From NCBI GenBank assembly GCA_964019425.1, contig OZ025840.1, positions 681,535 to 745,534 of the forward strand: 64,000 nt of DNA, given 5' to 3'. Both the position numbers and the translations under genes were made by a program. This document shows positions 41,313-52,454 of the stretch, one piece after another; position 1 is the first letter of the stretch, and each line of letters starts with the position of its first letter. This stretch comes from Flectonema sp. DT1601 (Eukaryota > Euglenozoa > Diplonemea > Diplonemida > Diplonemidae). Under the pieces are notes generated by a model. The model saw only the letters and a program-made list of their open reading frames with translations, was not told where the DNA came from and made no database searches.

Positions 41313-41367
41313 ACTACTAGCTAGTAGTTCTAAAAGCCACGCAATTTCTAATTACCTGGGGTAATTA
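41313..41367 (+). promoter_or_regulatory. Probable bipartite SL promoter
   Basis: ACTACTAGCTAGTAGT, a perfect 16-bp palindrome, spans -67 to -52 from the SL start. TAATTACC...GGTAATTA, a perfect inverted repeat with loop TGG, spans -31 to -13. Kinetoplastid SL promoters have key elements near -60 and -30, so these positions fit. Both occur in every unit. Confidence 0.5.
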
Positions 41368-41379
41368 CTTTTTAAGGTT

Positions 41380-41490
41380 AACCAACGATTCTAAAGCTAC
41401 AGTTTCTGTACTTTATTGGTACAGTCTCAATATCTAAGCTTGCTTAGAATATTTAGCTAACCTCTTAGGAAGAATTCTCTTCTTTTGGGG
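41380..41490 (+). ncRNA. Spliced-leader RNA, copy 1
   Basis: The 39-nt exon (41380-41418) ends in CTGTACTTTATTG and is followed by the GT donor. CTGTAC (41406-41411) pairs with GTACAG (41419-41424), forming stem-loop I over the splice site. CTAAGC/GCTTAG forms stem II, AATATTTAG is a possible Sm site, and GAAGA/TCTTC forms stem III. The RNA donates its capped exon to each mRNA by trans-splicing. The 3' end is set before the T7 run. Confidence 0.95.
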
Positions 41491-41497
41491 TTTTTTT
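41491..41497 (+). terminator. T7 stop after SL RNA
   Basis: Seven T after GGGG, in every unit (eight in a few); T runs end SL transcription in kinetoplastids. Confidence 0.6.
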
Positions 41498-41802
41498 ATT
41501 GCCTGTACACCTCTGTTTGCCAAGCAGAAGAAAATGTATGAAGACTTACCGTGCTTACGTAAAAATCTTAATATATATTATTAATGTATTTTTCTTTTTG
41601 GCTTTTCACCCCGAAAGACGTAATTTTCGCCGCTCCTATGTTAACGTTAAAGCTAAGACCGAGCCCCAGCCCCACTCTGCTACTAAATCTTTTCTGCGAA
41701 TTTTTTTTCGTGGTGGGTCATCCCACTGAACTCCCAAGAAATAAAAAATAAAAATCTTTTTATTTATTATTTCTTCTATATAAATAAATAAAATCTGCTA
41801 TT

Positions 41803-41921
41803 GCCTGCGGCCATACTCTGGTGAATGCACCCCATCCCGCCCGATTTGGGAAGTTAAGCACCAGCAGGCCTGGTTAGTACTGCGGTGAGTGATCACGTGG
41901 GAACCCCGGGTGCTTGCAGGC
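41803..41921 (+). rRNA. 5S: 5S rRNA, copy 2
   Basis: Same sequence as copy 1. Confidence 0.96.
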
Positions 41922-42029
41922 TTTTTCTCTTACTTCCCTACCCGCAAGCAAGCATTTCTGCTACTACTAGCTAGTAGTTCTAAAAGCCACGCAATTTCTA
42001 ATTACCTGGGGTAATTACTTTTTAAGGTT

Positions 42030-42140
42030 AACCAACGATTCTAAAGCTACAGTTTCTGTACTTTATTGGTACAGTCTCAATATCTAAGCTTGCTTAGAAT
42101 ATTTAGCTAACCTCTTAGGAAGAATTCTCTTCTTTTGGGG
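42030..42140 (+). ncRNA. SL RNA, copy 2
   Basis: Same sequence as copy 1. Confidence 0.94.
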
Positions 42141-42452
42141 TTTTTTTATTGCCTGTACACCTCTGTTTGCCAAGCAGAAGAAAATGTATGAAGACTTACC
42201 GTGCTTACGTAAAAATCTTAATATATATTATTAATGTATTTTTCTTTTTGGCTTTTCACCCCGAAAGACGTAATTTTCGCCGCTCCTATGTTAACGTTAA
42301 AGCTAAGACCGAGCCCCAGCCCCACTCTGCTACTAAATCTTTTCTGCGAATTTTTTTTCGTGGTGGGTCATCCCACTGAACTCCCAAGAAATAAAAAATA
42401 AAAATCTTTTTATTTATTATTTCTTCTATATAAATAAATAAAATCTGCTATT

Positions 42453-42571
42453 GCCTGCGGCCATACTCTGGTGAATGCACCCCATCCCGCCCGATTTGGG
42501 AAGTTAAGCACCAGCAGGCCTGGTTAGTACTGCGGTGAGTGATCACGTGGGAACCCCGGGTGCTTGCAGGC
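42453..42571 (+). rRNA. 5S: 5S rRNA, copy 3
   Basis: As copy 1. Confidence 0.96.
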
Positions 42572-42679
42572 TTTTTCTCTTACTTCCCTACCCGCAAGCA
42601 AGCATTTCTGCTACTACTAGCTAGTAGTTCTAAAAGCCACGCAATTTCTAATTACCTGGGGTAATTACTTTTTAAGGTT

Positions 42680-42790
42680 AACCAACGATTCTAAAGCTAC
42701 AGTTTCTGTACTTTATTGGTACAGTCTCAATATCTAAGCTTGCTTAGAATATTTAGCTAACCTCTTAGGAAGAATTCTCTTCTTTTGGGG
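42680..42790 (+). ncRNA. SL RNA, copy 3
   Basis: As copy 1. Confidence 0.94.
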
Positions 42791-43102
42791 TTTTTTTATT
42801 GCCTGTACACCTCTGTTTGCCAAGCAGAAGAAAATGTATGAAGACTTACCGTGCTTACGTAAAAATCTTAATATATATTATTAATGTATTTTTCTTTTTG
42901 GCTTTTCACCCCGAAAGACGTAATTTTCGCCGCTCCTATGTTAACGTTAAAGCTAAGACCGAGCCCCAGCCCCACTCTGCTACTAAATCTTTTCTGCGAA
43001 TTTTTTTTCGTGGTGGGTCATCCCACTGAACTCCCAAGAAATAAAAAATAAAAATCTTTTTATTTATTATTTCTTCTATATAAATAAATAAAATCTGCTA
43101 TT

Positions 43103-43221
43103 GCCTGCGGCCATACTCTGGTGAATGCACCCCATCCCGCCCGATTTGGGAAGTTAAGCACCAGCAGGCCTGGTTAGTACTGCGGTGAGTGATCACGTGG
43201 GAACCCCGGGTGCTTGCAGGC
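43103..43221 (+). rRNA. 5S: 5S rRNA, copy 4
   Basis: As copy 1. Confidence 0.96.
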
Positions 43222-43329
43222 TTTTTCTCTTACTTCCCTACCCGCAAGCAAGCATTTCTGCTACTACTAGCTAGTAGTTCTAAAAGCCACGCAATTTCTA
43301 ATTACCTGGGGTAATTACTTTTTAAGGTT

Positions 43330-43440
43330 AACCAACGATTCTAAAGCTACAGTTTCTGTACTTTATTGGTACAGTCTCAATATCTAAGCTTGCTTAGAAT
43401 ATTTAGCTAACCTCTTAGGAAGAATTCTCTTCTTTTGGGG
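43330..43440 (+). ncRNA. SL RNA, copy 4
   Basis: As copy 1. Confidence 0.94.
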
Positions 43441-43752
43441 TTTTTTTATTGCCTGTACACCTCTGTTTGCCAAGCAGAAGAAAATGTATGAAGACTTACC
43501 GTGCTTACGTAAAAATCTTAATATATATTATTAATGTATTTTTCTTTTTGGCTTTTCACCCCGAAAGACGTAATTTTCGCCGCTCCTATGTTAACGTTAA
43601 AGCTAAGACCGAGCCCCAGCCCCACTCTGCTACTAAATCTTTTCTGCGAATTTTTTTTCGTGGTGGGTCATCCCACTGAACTCCCAAGAAATAAAAAATA
43701 AAAATCTTTTTATTTATTATTTCTTCTATATAAATAAATAAAATCTGCTATT

Positions 43753-43871
43753 GCCTGCGGCCATACTCTGGTGAATGCACCCCATCCCGCCCGATTTGGG
43801 AAGTTAAGCACCAGCAGGCCTGGTTAGTACTGCGGTGAGTGATCACGTGGGAACCCCGGGTGCTTGCAGGC
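43753..43871 (+). rRNA. 5S: 5S rRNA, copy 5
   Basis: As copy 1; the SL gene after it is the interrupted one. Confidence 0.96.
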
Positions 43872-43979
43872 TTTTTCTCTTACTTCCCTACCCGCAAGCA
43901 AGCATTTCTGCTACTACTAGCTAGTAGTTCTAAAAGCCACGCAATTTCTAATTACCTGGGGTAATTACTTTTTAAGGTT

Positions 43980-44654
43980 AACCAACGATTCTAAAGCTAC
44001 AGTTTTTGCAAATTTATTTCAGTAATTGCGCAGCCATCCAAAATGCACCAGAATTTAGGCAGAAAACCTTCTTACTAGAAAAGTAAGAAAGGTTTTTGCC
44101 CAAGGAAAAGATGCTGGATTTCTGCGCATAAGCAGGTTTAGGAAAGATAGATAAGGTATAATAGGATGAGAAAGGACTCCTTTTAGTAGGCAATCTGGTT
44201 TTGAAATCTAGGTGTTCGGCTGCTAATTCAGTTAGCAGTAAAAAATCATGGAGCTTTGGTGCTAAGTTGTCTTTTTGTTATAGTTTAAATAATTTGGATT
44301 CTAATAAATTTATTCTTTTACTTTTGCAGTTATTTGCCACTTTGTCACATCTCACCACTAAAAGTAAAAGAAAAACCCACCCTCCATCCCTCCGGCCGGT
44401 GTCACGCCGAATCGAAACGGGCACCAGCCACTACCCCAACGCAATAAACTGTCTTAGACAGCTTCTCTGTGTTTGCTAGTTTGATCCATTAGTTTGTTTT
44501 ATTAGTTTAATTAGTTTCATCTATACATTTCATTCGTCAGGTGCATGATATGGAAGGCAAGCGCAATTACTGTACTTTATTGGTACAGTCTCAATATCTA
44601 AGCTTGCTTAGAATATTTAGCTAACCTCTTAGGAAGAATTCTCTTCTTTTGGGG
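43980..44654 (+). pseudogene. SL RNA, copy 5, split by a 564-bp insertion
   Basis: The first 26 nt of the exon are at 43980-44005 and the remaining exon plus intron at 44570-44654. The break lies between TTT and CTGTAC, at the foot of stem-loop I. No bases of the SL gene are lost or duplicated. Confidence 0.95.
44006..44569 (+). mobile_element. 564-bp structured insertion in an SL exon
   Basis: The insertion shows no convincing protein frame. TAATTGCGC (44023-44031) is the inverse of GCGCAATTA (44561-44569), the latter exactly at the right end; 17 bp lie outside the left one. A long imperfect hairpin spans 44058-44100, and smaller ones are GCTGCTAA/TTAGCAG near 44218-44237 and CTGTC/GACAG near 44449-44461. 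No target duplication is seen. It could be a short non-autonomous DNA element or the retroposed copy of a structured RNA; kinetoplastid SL-specific retrotransposons (SLACS, CRE, CZAR) are larger and insert elsewhere in the exon. Confidence 0.7.
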
Positions 44655-44966
44655 TTTTTTTATTGCCTGTACACCTCTGTTTGCCAAGCAGAAGAAAATG
44701 TATGAAGACTTACCGTGCTTACGTAAAAATCTTAATATATATTATTAATGTATTTTTCTTTTTGGCTTTTCACCCCGAAAGACGTAATTTTCGCCGCTCC
44801 TATGTTAACGTTAAAGCTAAGACCGAGCCCCAGCCCCACTCTGCTACTAAATCTTTTCTGCGAATTTTTTTTCGTGGTGGGTCATCCCACTGAACTCCCA
44901 AGAAATAAAAAATAAAAATCTTTTTATTTATTATTTCTTCTATATAAATAAATAAAATCTGCTATT

Positions 44967-45085
44967 GCCTGCGGCCATACTCTGGTGAATGCACCCCATC
45001 CCGCCCGATTTGGGAAGTTAAGCACCAGCAGGCCTGGTTAGTACTGCGGTGAGTGATCACGTGGGAACCCCGGGTGCTTGCAGGC
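44967..45085 (+). rRNA. 5S: 5S rRNA, copy 6
   Basis: As copy 1. Confidence 0.96.
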
Positions 45086-45193
45086 TTTTTCTCTTACTTC
45101 CCTACCCGCAAGCAAGCATTTCTGCTACTACTAGCTAGTAGTTCTAAAAGCCACGCAATTTCTAATTACCTGGGGTAATTACTTTTTAAGGTT

Positions 45194-45304
45194 AACCAAC
45201 GATTCTAAAGCTACAGTTTCTGTACTTTATTGGTACAGTCTCAATATCTAAGCTTGCTTAGAATATTTAGCTAACCTCTTAGGAAGAATTCTCTTCTTTT
45301 GGGG
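45194..45304 (+). ncRNA. SL RNA, copy 6
   Basis: As copy 1. Confidence 0.94.
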
Positions 45305-45616
45305 TTTTTTTATTGCCTGTACACCTCTGTTTGCCAAGCAGAAGAAAATGTATGAAGACTTACCGTGCTTACGTAAAAATCTTAATATATATTATTAATG
45401 TATTTTTCTTTTTGGCTTTTCACCCCGAAAGACGTAATTTTCGCCGCTCCTATGTTAACGTTAAAGCTAAGACCGAGCCCCAGCCCCACTCTGCTACTAA
45501 ATCTTTTCTGCGAATTTTTTTTCGTGGTGGGTCATCCCACTGAACTCCCAAGAAATAAAAAATAAAAATCTTTTTATTTATTATTTCTTCTATATAAATA
45601 AATAAAATCTGCTATT

Positions 45617-45735
45617 GCCTGCGGCCATACTCTGGTGAATGCACCCCATCCCGCCCGATTTGGGAAGTTAAGCACCAGCAGGCCTGGTTAGTACTGCGGT
45701 GAGTGATCACGTGGGAACCCCGGGTGCTTGCAGGC
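45617..45735 (+). rRNA. 5S: 5S rRNA, copy 7
   Basis: As copy 1. Confidence 0.96.
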
Positions 45736-45843
45736 TTTTTCTCTTACTTCCCTACCCGCAAGCAAGCATTTCTGCTACTACTAGCTAGTAGTTCTAAAAG
45801 CCACGCAATTTCTAATTACCTGGGGTAATTACTTTTTAAGGTT

Positions 45844-45954
45844 AACCAACGATTCTAAAGCTACAGTTTCTGTACTTTATTGGTACAGTCTCAATATCTA
45901 AGCTTGCTTAGAATATTTAGCTAACCTCTTAGGAAGAATTCTCTTCTTTTGGGG
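45844..45954 (+). ncRNA. SL RNA, copy 7
   Basis: As copy 1. Confidence 0.94.
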
Positions 45955-46266
45955 TTTTTTTATTGCCTGTACACCTCTGTTTGCCAAGCAGAAGAAAATG
46001 TATGAAGACTTACCGTGCTTACGTAAAAATCTTAATATATATTATTAATGTATTTTTCTTTTTGGCTTTTCACCCCGAAAGACGTAATTTTCGCCGCTCC
46101 TATGTTAACGTTAAAGCTAAGACCGAGCCCCAGCCCCACTCTGCTACTAAATCTTTTCTGCGAATTTTTTTTCGTGGTGGGTCATCCCACTGAACTCCCA
46201 AGAAATAAAAAATAAAAATCTTTTTATTTATTATTTCTTCTATATAAATAAATAAAATCTGCTATT

Positions 46267-46385
46267 GCCTGCGGCCATACTCTGGTGAATGCACCCCATC
46301 CCGCCCGATTTGGGAAGTTAAGCACCAGCAGGCCTGGTTAGTACTGCGGTGAGTGATCACGTGGGAACCCCGGGTGCTTGCAGGC
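46267..46385 (+). rRNA. 5S: 5S rRNA, copy 8
   Basis: As copy 1. Confidence 0.96.
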
Positions 46386-46493
46386 TTTTTCTCTTACTTC
46401 CCTACCCGCAAGCAAGCATTTCTGCTACTACTAGCTAGTAGTTCTAAAAGCCACGCAATTTCTAATTACCTGGGGTAATTACTTTTTAAGGTT

Positions 46494-46604
46494 AACCAAC
46501 GATTCTAAAGCTACAGTTTCTGTACTTTATTGGTACAGTCTCAATATCTAAGCTTGCTTAGAATATTTAGCTAACCTCTTAGGAAGAATTCTCTTCTTTT
46601 GGGG
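46494..46604 (+). ncRNA. SL RNA, copy 8
   Basis: As copy 1. Confidence 0.94.
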
Positions 46605-46916
46605 TTTTTTTATTGCCTGTACACCTCTGTTTGCCAAGCAGAAGAAAATGTATGAAGACTTACCGTGCTTACGTAAAAATCTTAATATATATTATTAATG
46701 TATTTTTCTTTTTGGCTTTTCACCCCGAAAGACGTAATTTTCGCCGCTCCTATGTTAACGTTAAAGCTAAGACCGAGCCCCAGCCCCACTCTGCTACTAA
46801 ATCTTTTCTGCGAATTTTTTTTCGTGGTGGGTCATCCCACTGAACTCCCAAGAAATAAAAAATAAAAATCTTTTTATTTATTATTTCTTCTATATAAATA
46901 AATAAAATCTGCTATT

Positions 46917-47035
46917 GCCTGCGGCCATACTCTGGTGAATGCACCCCATCCCGCCCGATTTGGGAAGTTAAGCACCAGCAGGCCTGGTTAGTACTGCGGT
47001 GAGTGATCACGTGGGAACCCCGGGTGCTTGCAGGC
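46917..47035 (+). rRNA. 5S: 5S rRNA, copy 9
   Basis: As copy 1. Confidence 0.96.
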
Positions 47036-47143
47036 TTTTTCTCTTACTTCCCTACCCGCAAGCAAGCATTTCTGCTACTACTAGCTAGTAGTTCTAAAAG
47101 CCACGCAATTTCTAATTACCTGGGGTAATTACTTTTTAAGGTT

Positions 47144-47254
47144 AACCAACGATTCTAAAGCTACAGTTTCTGTACTTTATTGGTACAGTCTCAATATCTA
47201 AGCTTGCTTAGAATATTTAGCTAACCTCTTAGGAAGAATTCTCTTCTTTTGGGG
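47144..47254 (+). ncRNA. SL RNA, copy 9
   Basis: As copy 1. Confidence 0.94.
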
Positions 47255-47566
47255 TTTTTTTATTGCCTGTACACCTCTGTTTGCCAAGCAGAAGAAAATG
47301 TATGAAGACTTACCGTGCTTACGTAAAAATCTTAATATATATTATTAATGTATTTTTCTTTTTGGCTTTTCACCCCGAAAGACGTAATTTTCGCCGCTCC
47401 TATGTTAACGTTAAAGCTAAGACCGAGCCCCAGCCCCACTCTGCTACTAAATCTTTTCTGCGAATTTTTTTTCGTGGTGGGTCATCCCACTGAACTCCCA
47501 AGAAATAAAAAATAAAAATCTTTTTATTTATTATTTCTTCTATATAAATAAATAAAATCTGCTATT

Positions 47567-47685
47567 GCCTGCGGCCATACTCTGGTGAATGCACCCCATC
47601 CCGCCCGATTTGGGAAGTTAAGCACCAGCAGGCCTGGTTAGTACTGCGGTGAGTGATCACGTGGGAACCCCGGGTGCTTGCAGGC
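47567..47685 (+). rRNA. 5S: 5S rRNA, copy 10
   Basis: As copy 1. Confidence 0.96.
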
Positions 47686-47793
47686 TTTTTCTCTTACTTC
47701 CCTACCCGCAAGCAAGCATTTCTGCTACTACTAGCTAGTAGTTCTAAAAGCCACGCAATTTCTAATTACCTGGGGTAATTACTTTTTAAGGTT

Positions 47794-47904
47794 AACCAAC
47801 GATTCTAAAGCTACAGTTTCTGTACTTTATTGGTACAGTCTCAATATCTAAGCTTGCTTAGAATATTTAGCTAACCTCTTAGGAAGAATTCTCTTCTTTT
47901 GGGG
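47794..47904 (+). ncRNA. SL RNA, copy 10
   Basis: As copy 1. Confidence 0.94.
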
Positions 47905-48216
47905 TTTTTTTATTGCCTGTACACCTCTGTTTGCCAAGCAGAAGAAAATGTATGAAGACTTACCGTGCTTACGTAAAAATCTTAATATATATTATTAATG
48001 TATTTTTCTTTTTGGCTTTTCACCCCGAAAGACGTAATTTTCGCCGCTCCTATGTTAACGTTAAAGCTAAGACCGAGCCCCAGCCCCACTCTGCTACTAA
48101 ATCTTTTCTGCGAATTTTTTTTCGTGGTGGGTCATCCCACTGAACTCCCAAGAAATAAAAAATAAAAATCTTTTTATTTATTATTTCTTCTATATAAATA
48201 AATAAAATCTGCTATT

Positions 48217-48335
48217 GCCTGCGGCCATACTCTGGTGAATGCACCCCATCCCGCCCGATTTGGGAAGTTAAGCACCAGCAGGCCTGGTTAGTACTGCGGT
48301 GAGTGATCACGTGGGAACCCCGGGTGCTTGCAGGC
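48217..48335 (+). rRNA. 5S: 5S rRNA, copy 11
   Basis: As copy 1. Confidence 0.96.
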
Positions 48336-48443
48336 TTTTTCTCTTACTTCCCTACCCGCAAGCAAGCATTTCTGCTACTACTAGCTAGTAGTTCTAAAAG
48401 CCACGCAATTTCTAATTACCTGGGGTAATTACTTTTTAAGGTT

Positions 48444-48554
48444 AACCAACGATTCTAAAGCTACAGTTTCTGTACTTTATTGGTACAGTCTCAATATCTA
48501 AGCTTGCTTAGAATATTTAGCTAACCTCTTAGGAAGAATTCTCTTCTTTTGGGG
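48444..48554 (+). ncRNA. SL RNA, copy 11
   Basis: As copy 1. Confidence 0.94.
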
Positions 48555-48866
48555 TTTTTTTATTGCCTGTACACCTCTGTTTGCCAAGCAGAAGAAAATG
48601 TATGAAGACTTACCGTGCTTACGTAAAAATCTTAATATATATTATTAATGTATTTTTCTTTTTGGCTTTTCACCCCGAAAGACGTAATTTTCGCCGCTCC
48701 TATGTTAACGTTAAAGCTAAGACCGAGCCCCAGCCCCACTCTGCTACTAAATCTTTTCTGCGAATTTTTTTTCGTGGTGGGTCATCCCACTGAACTCCCA
48801 AGAAATAAAAAATAAAAATCTTTTTATTTATTATTTCTTCTATATAAATAAATAAAATCTGCTATT

Positions 48867-48985
48867 GCCTGCGGCCATACTCTGGTGAATGCACCCCATC
48901 CCGCCCGATTTGGGAAGTTAAGCACCAGCAGGCCTGGTTAGTACTGCGGTGAGTGATCACGTGGGAACCCCGGGTGCTTGCAGGC
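48867..48985 (+). rRNA. 5S: 5S rRNA, copy 12
   Basis: As copy 1. Confidence 0.96.
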
Positions 48986-49093
48986 TTTTTCTCTTACTTC
49001 CCTACCCGCAAGCAAGCATTTCTGCTACTACTAGCTAGTAGTTCTAAAAGCCACGCAATTTCTAATTACCTGGGGTAATTACTTTTTAAGGTT

Positions 49094-49204
49094 AACCAAC
49101 GATTCTAAAGCTACAGTTTCTGTACTTTATTGGTACAGTCTCAATATCTAAGCTTGCTTAGAATATTTAGCTAACCTCTTAGGAAGAATTCTCTTCTTTT
49201 GGGG
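49094..49204 (+). ncRNA. SL RNA, copy 12
   Basis: As copy 1. Confidence 0.94.
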
Positions 49205-49516
49205 TTTTTTTATTGCCTGTACACCTCTGTTTGCCAAGCAGAAGAAAATGTATGAAGACTTACCGTGCTTACGTAAAAATCTTAATATATATTATTAATG
49301 TATTTTTCTTTTTGGCTTTTCACCCCGAAAGACGTAATTTTCGCCGCTCCTATGTTAACGTTAAAGCTAAGACCGAGCCCCAGCCCCACTCTGCTACTAA
49401 ATCTTTTCTGCGAATTTTTTTTCGTGGTGGGTCATCCCACTGAACTCCCAAGAAATAAAAAATAAAAATCTTTTTATTTATTATTTCTTCTATATAAATA
49501 AATAAAATCTGCTATT

Positions 49517-49635
49517 GCCTGCGGCCATACTCTGGTGAATGCACCCCATCCCGCCCGATTTGGGAAGTTAAGCACCAGCAGGCCTGGTTAGTACTGCGGT
49601 GAGTGATCACGTGGGAACCCCGGGTGCTTGCAGGC
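49517..49635 (+). rRNA. 5S: 5S rRNA, copy 13
   Basis: As copy 1. Confidence 0.96.
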
Positions 49636-49743
49636 TTTTTCTCTTACTTCCCTACCCGCAAGCAAGCATTTCTGCTACTACTAGCTAGTAGTTCTAAAAG
49701 CCACGCAATTTCTAATTACCTGGGGTAATTACTTTTTAAGGTT

Positions 49744-49854
49744 AACCAACGATTCTAAAGCTACAGTTTCTGTACTTTATTGGTACAGTCTCAATATCTA
49801 AGCTTGCTTAGAATATTTAGCTAACCTCTTAGGAAGAATTCTCTTCTTTTGGGG
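49744..49854 (+). ncRNA. SL RNA, copy 13
   Basis: As copy 1. Confidence 0.94.
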
Positions 49855-50166
49855 TTTTTTTATTGCCTGTACACCTCTGTTTGCCAAGCAGAAGAAAATG
49901 TATGAAGACTTACCGTGCTTACGTAAAAATCTTAATATATATTATTAATGTATTTTTCTTTTTGGCTTTTCACCCCGAAAGACGTAATTTTCGCCGCTCC
50001 TATGTTAACGTTAAAGCTAAGACCGAGCCCCAGCCCCACTCTGCTACTAAATCTTTTCTGCGAATTTTTTTTCGTGGTGGGTCATCCCACTGAACTCCCA
50101 AGAAATAAAAAATAAAAATCTTTTTATTTATTATTTCTTCTATATAAATAAATAAAATCTGCTATT

Positions 50167-50285
50167 GCCTGCGGCCATACTCTGGTGAATGCACCCCATC
50201 CCGCCCGATTTGGGAAGTTAAGCACCAGCAGGCCTGGTTAGTACTGCGGTGAGTGATCACGTGGGAACCCCGGGTGCTTGCAGGC
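50167..50285 (+). rRNA. 5S: 5S rRNA, copy 14
   Basis: As copy 1. Confidence 0.96.
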
Positions 50286-50393
50286 TTTTTCTCTTACTTC
50301 CCTACCCGCAAGCAAGCATTTCTGCTACTACTAGCTAGTAGTTCTAAAAGCCACGCAATTTCTAATTACCTGGGGTAATTACTTTTTAAGGTT

Positions 50394-50504
50394 AACCAAC
50401 GATTCTAAAGCTACAGTTTCTGTACTTTATTGGTACAGTCTCAATATCTAAGCTTGCTTAGAATATTTAGCTAACCTCTTAGGAAGAATTCTCTTCTTTT
50501 GGGG
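50394..50504 (+). ncRNA. SL RNA, copy 14
   Basis: As copy 1. Confidence 0.94.
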
Positions 50505-50816
50505 TTTTTTTATTGCCTGTACACCTCTGTTTGCCAAGCAGAAGAAAATGTATGAAGACTTACCGTGCTTACGTAAAAATCTTAATATATATTATTAATG
50601 TATTTTTCTTTTTGGCTTTTCACCCCGAAAGACGTAATTTTCGCCGCTCCTATGTTAACGTTAAAGCTAAGACCGAGCCCCAGCCCCACTCTGCTACTAA
50701 ATCTTTTCTGCGAATTTTTTTTCGTGGTGGGTCATCCCACTGAACTCCCAAGAAATAAAAAATAAAAATCTTTTTATTTATTATTTCTTCTATATAAATA
50801 AATAAAATCTGCTATT

Positions 50817-50935
50817 GCCTGCGGCCATACTCTGGTGAATGCACCCCATCCCGCCCGATTTGGGAAGTTAAGCACCAGCAGGCCTGGTTAGTACTGCGGT
50901 GAGTGATCACGTGGGAACCCCGGGTGCTTGCAGGC
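50817..50935 (+). rRNA. 5S: 5S rRNA, copy 15
   Basis: As copy 1. Confidence 0.96.
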
Positions 50936-51043
50936 TTTTTCTCTTACTTCCCTACCCGCAAGCAAGCATTTCTGCTACTACTAGCTAGTAGTTCTAAAAG
51001 CCACGCAATTTCTAATTACCTGGGGTAATTACTTTTTAAGGTT

Positions 51044-51154
51044 AACCAACGATTCTAAAGCTACAGTTTCTGTACTTTATTGGTACAGTCTCAATATCTA
51101 AGCTTGCTTAGAATATTTAGCTAACCTCTTAGGAAGAATTCTCTTCTTTTGGGG
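51044..51154 (+). ncRNA. SL RNA, copy 15
   Basis: As copy 1. Confidence 0.94.
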
Positions 51155-51466
51155 TTTTTTTATTGCCTGTACACCTCTGTTTGCCAAGCAGAAGAAAATG
51201 TATGAAGACTTACCGTGCTTACGTAAAAATCTTAATATATATTATTAATGTATTTTTCTTTTTGGCTTTTCACCCCGAAAGACGTAATTTTCGCCGCTCC
51301 TATGTTAACGTTAAAGCTAAGACCGAGCCCCAGCCCCACTCTGCTACTAAATCTTTTCTGCGAATTTTTTTTCGTGGTGGGTCATCCCACTGAACTCCCA
51401 AGAAATAAAAAATAAAAATCTTTTTATTTATTATTTCTTCTATATAAATAAATAAAATCTGCTATT

Positions 51467-51585
51467 GCCTGCGGCCATACTCTGGTGAATGCACCCCATC
51501 CCGCCCGATTTGGGAAGTTAAGCACCAGCAGGCCTGGTTAGTACTGCGGTGAGTGATCACGTGGGAACCCCGGGTGCTTGCAGGC
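51467..51585 (+). rRNA. 5S: 5S rRNA, copy 16
   Basis: As copy 1. Confidence 0.96.
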
Positions 51586-51693
51586 TTTTTCTCTTACTTC
51601 CCTACCCGCAAGCAAGCATTTCTGCTACTACTAGCTAGTAGTTCTAAAAGCCACGCAATTTCTAATTACCTGGGGTAATTACTTTTTAAGGTT

Positions 51694-51804
51694 AACCAAC
51701 GATTCTAAAGCTACAGTTTCTGTACTTTATTGGTACAGTCTCAATATCTAAGCTTGCTTAGAATATTTAGCTAACCTCTTAGGAAGAATTCTCTTCTTTT
51801 GGGG
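51694..51804 (+). ncRNA. SL RNA, copy 16
   Basis: As copy 1. Confidence 0.94.
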
Positions 51805-52116
51805 TTTTTTTATTGCCTGTACACCTCTGTTTGCCAAGCAGAAGAAAATGTATGAAGACTTACCGTGCTTACGTAAAAATCTTAATATATATTATTAATG
51901 TATTTTTCTTTTTGGCTTTTCACCCCGAAAGACGTAATTTTCGCCGCTCCTATGTTAACGTTAAAGCTAAGACCGAGCCCCAGCCCCACTCTGCTACTAA
52001 ATCTTTTCTGCGAATTTTTTTTCGTGGTGGGTCATCCCACTGAACTCCCAAGAAATAAAAAATAAAAATCTTTTTATTTATTATTTCTTCTATATAAATA
52101 AATAAAATCTGCTATT

Positions 52117-52235
52117 GCCTGCGGCCATACTCTGGTGAATGCACCCCATCCCGCCCGATTTGGGAAGTTAAGCACCAGCAGGCCTGGTTAGTACTGCGGT
52201 GAGTGATCACGTGGGAACCCCGGGTGCTTGCAGGC
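52117..52235 (+). rRNA. 5S: 5S rRNA, copy 17
   Basis: As copy 1. Confidence 0.96.
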
Positions 52236-52343
52236 TTTTTCTCTTACTTCCCTACCCGCAAGCAAGCATTTCTGCTACTACTAGCTAGTAGTTCTAAAAG
52301 CCACGCAATTTCTAATTACCTGGGGTAATTACTTTTTAAGGTT

Positions 52344-52454
52344 AACCAACGATTCTAAAGCTACAGTTTCTGTACTTTATTGGTACAGTCTCAATATCTA
52401 AGCTTGCTTAGAATATTTAGCTAACCTCTTAGGAAGAATTCTCTTCTTTTGGGG
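52344..52454 (+). ncRNA. SL RNA, copy 17
   Basis: As copy 1. Confidence 0.94.

Noticed and set aside
41499-41729. A 76-codon open frame repeated in almost every array unit
   Set aside because: It starts from TTG in the SL-to-5S spacer, shows no domain, and shifts frame in units with single-base indels. Its recurrence only reflects the repeat.
44390-44450. tRNA-like T-arm on the minus strand of the insertion
   Set aside because: A GTTTCGATTC-like stretch exists but no cloverleaf could be drawn around it.
44201-44479. 92-codon frame inside the SL insertion as a transposase or RT remnant
   Set aside because: No family motif; composition and hairpins fit non-coding sequence.
44006-44569. SLACS/CRE/CZAR-type SL-specific retrotransposon
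   Set aside because: Far too short, no RT or nuclease coding, no poly-A tail, different position in the exon.
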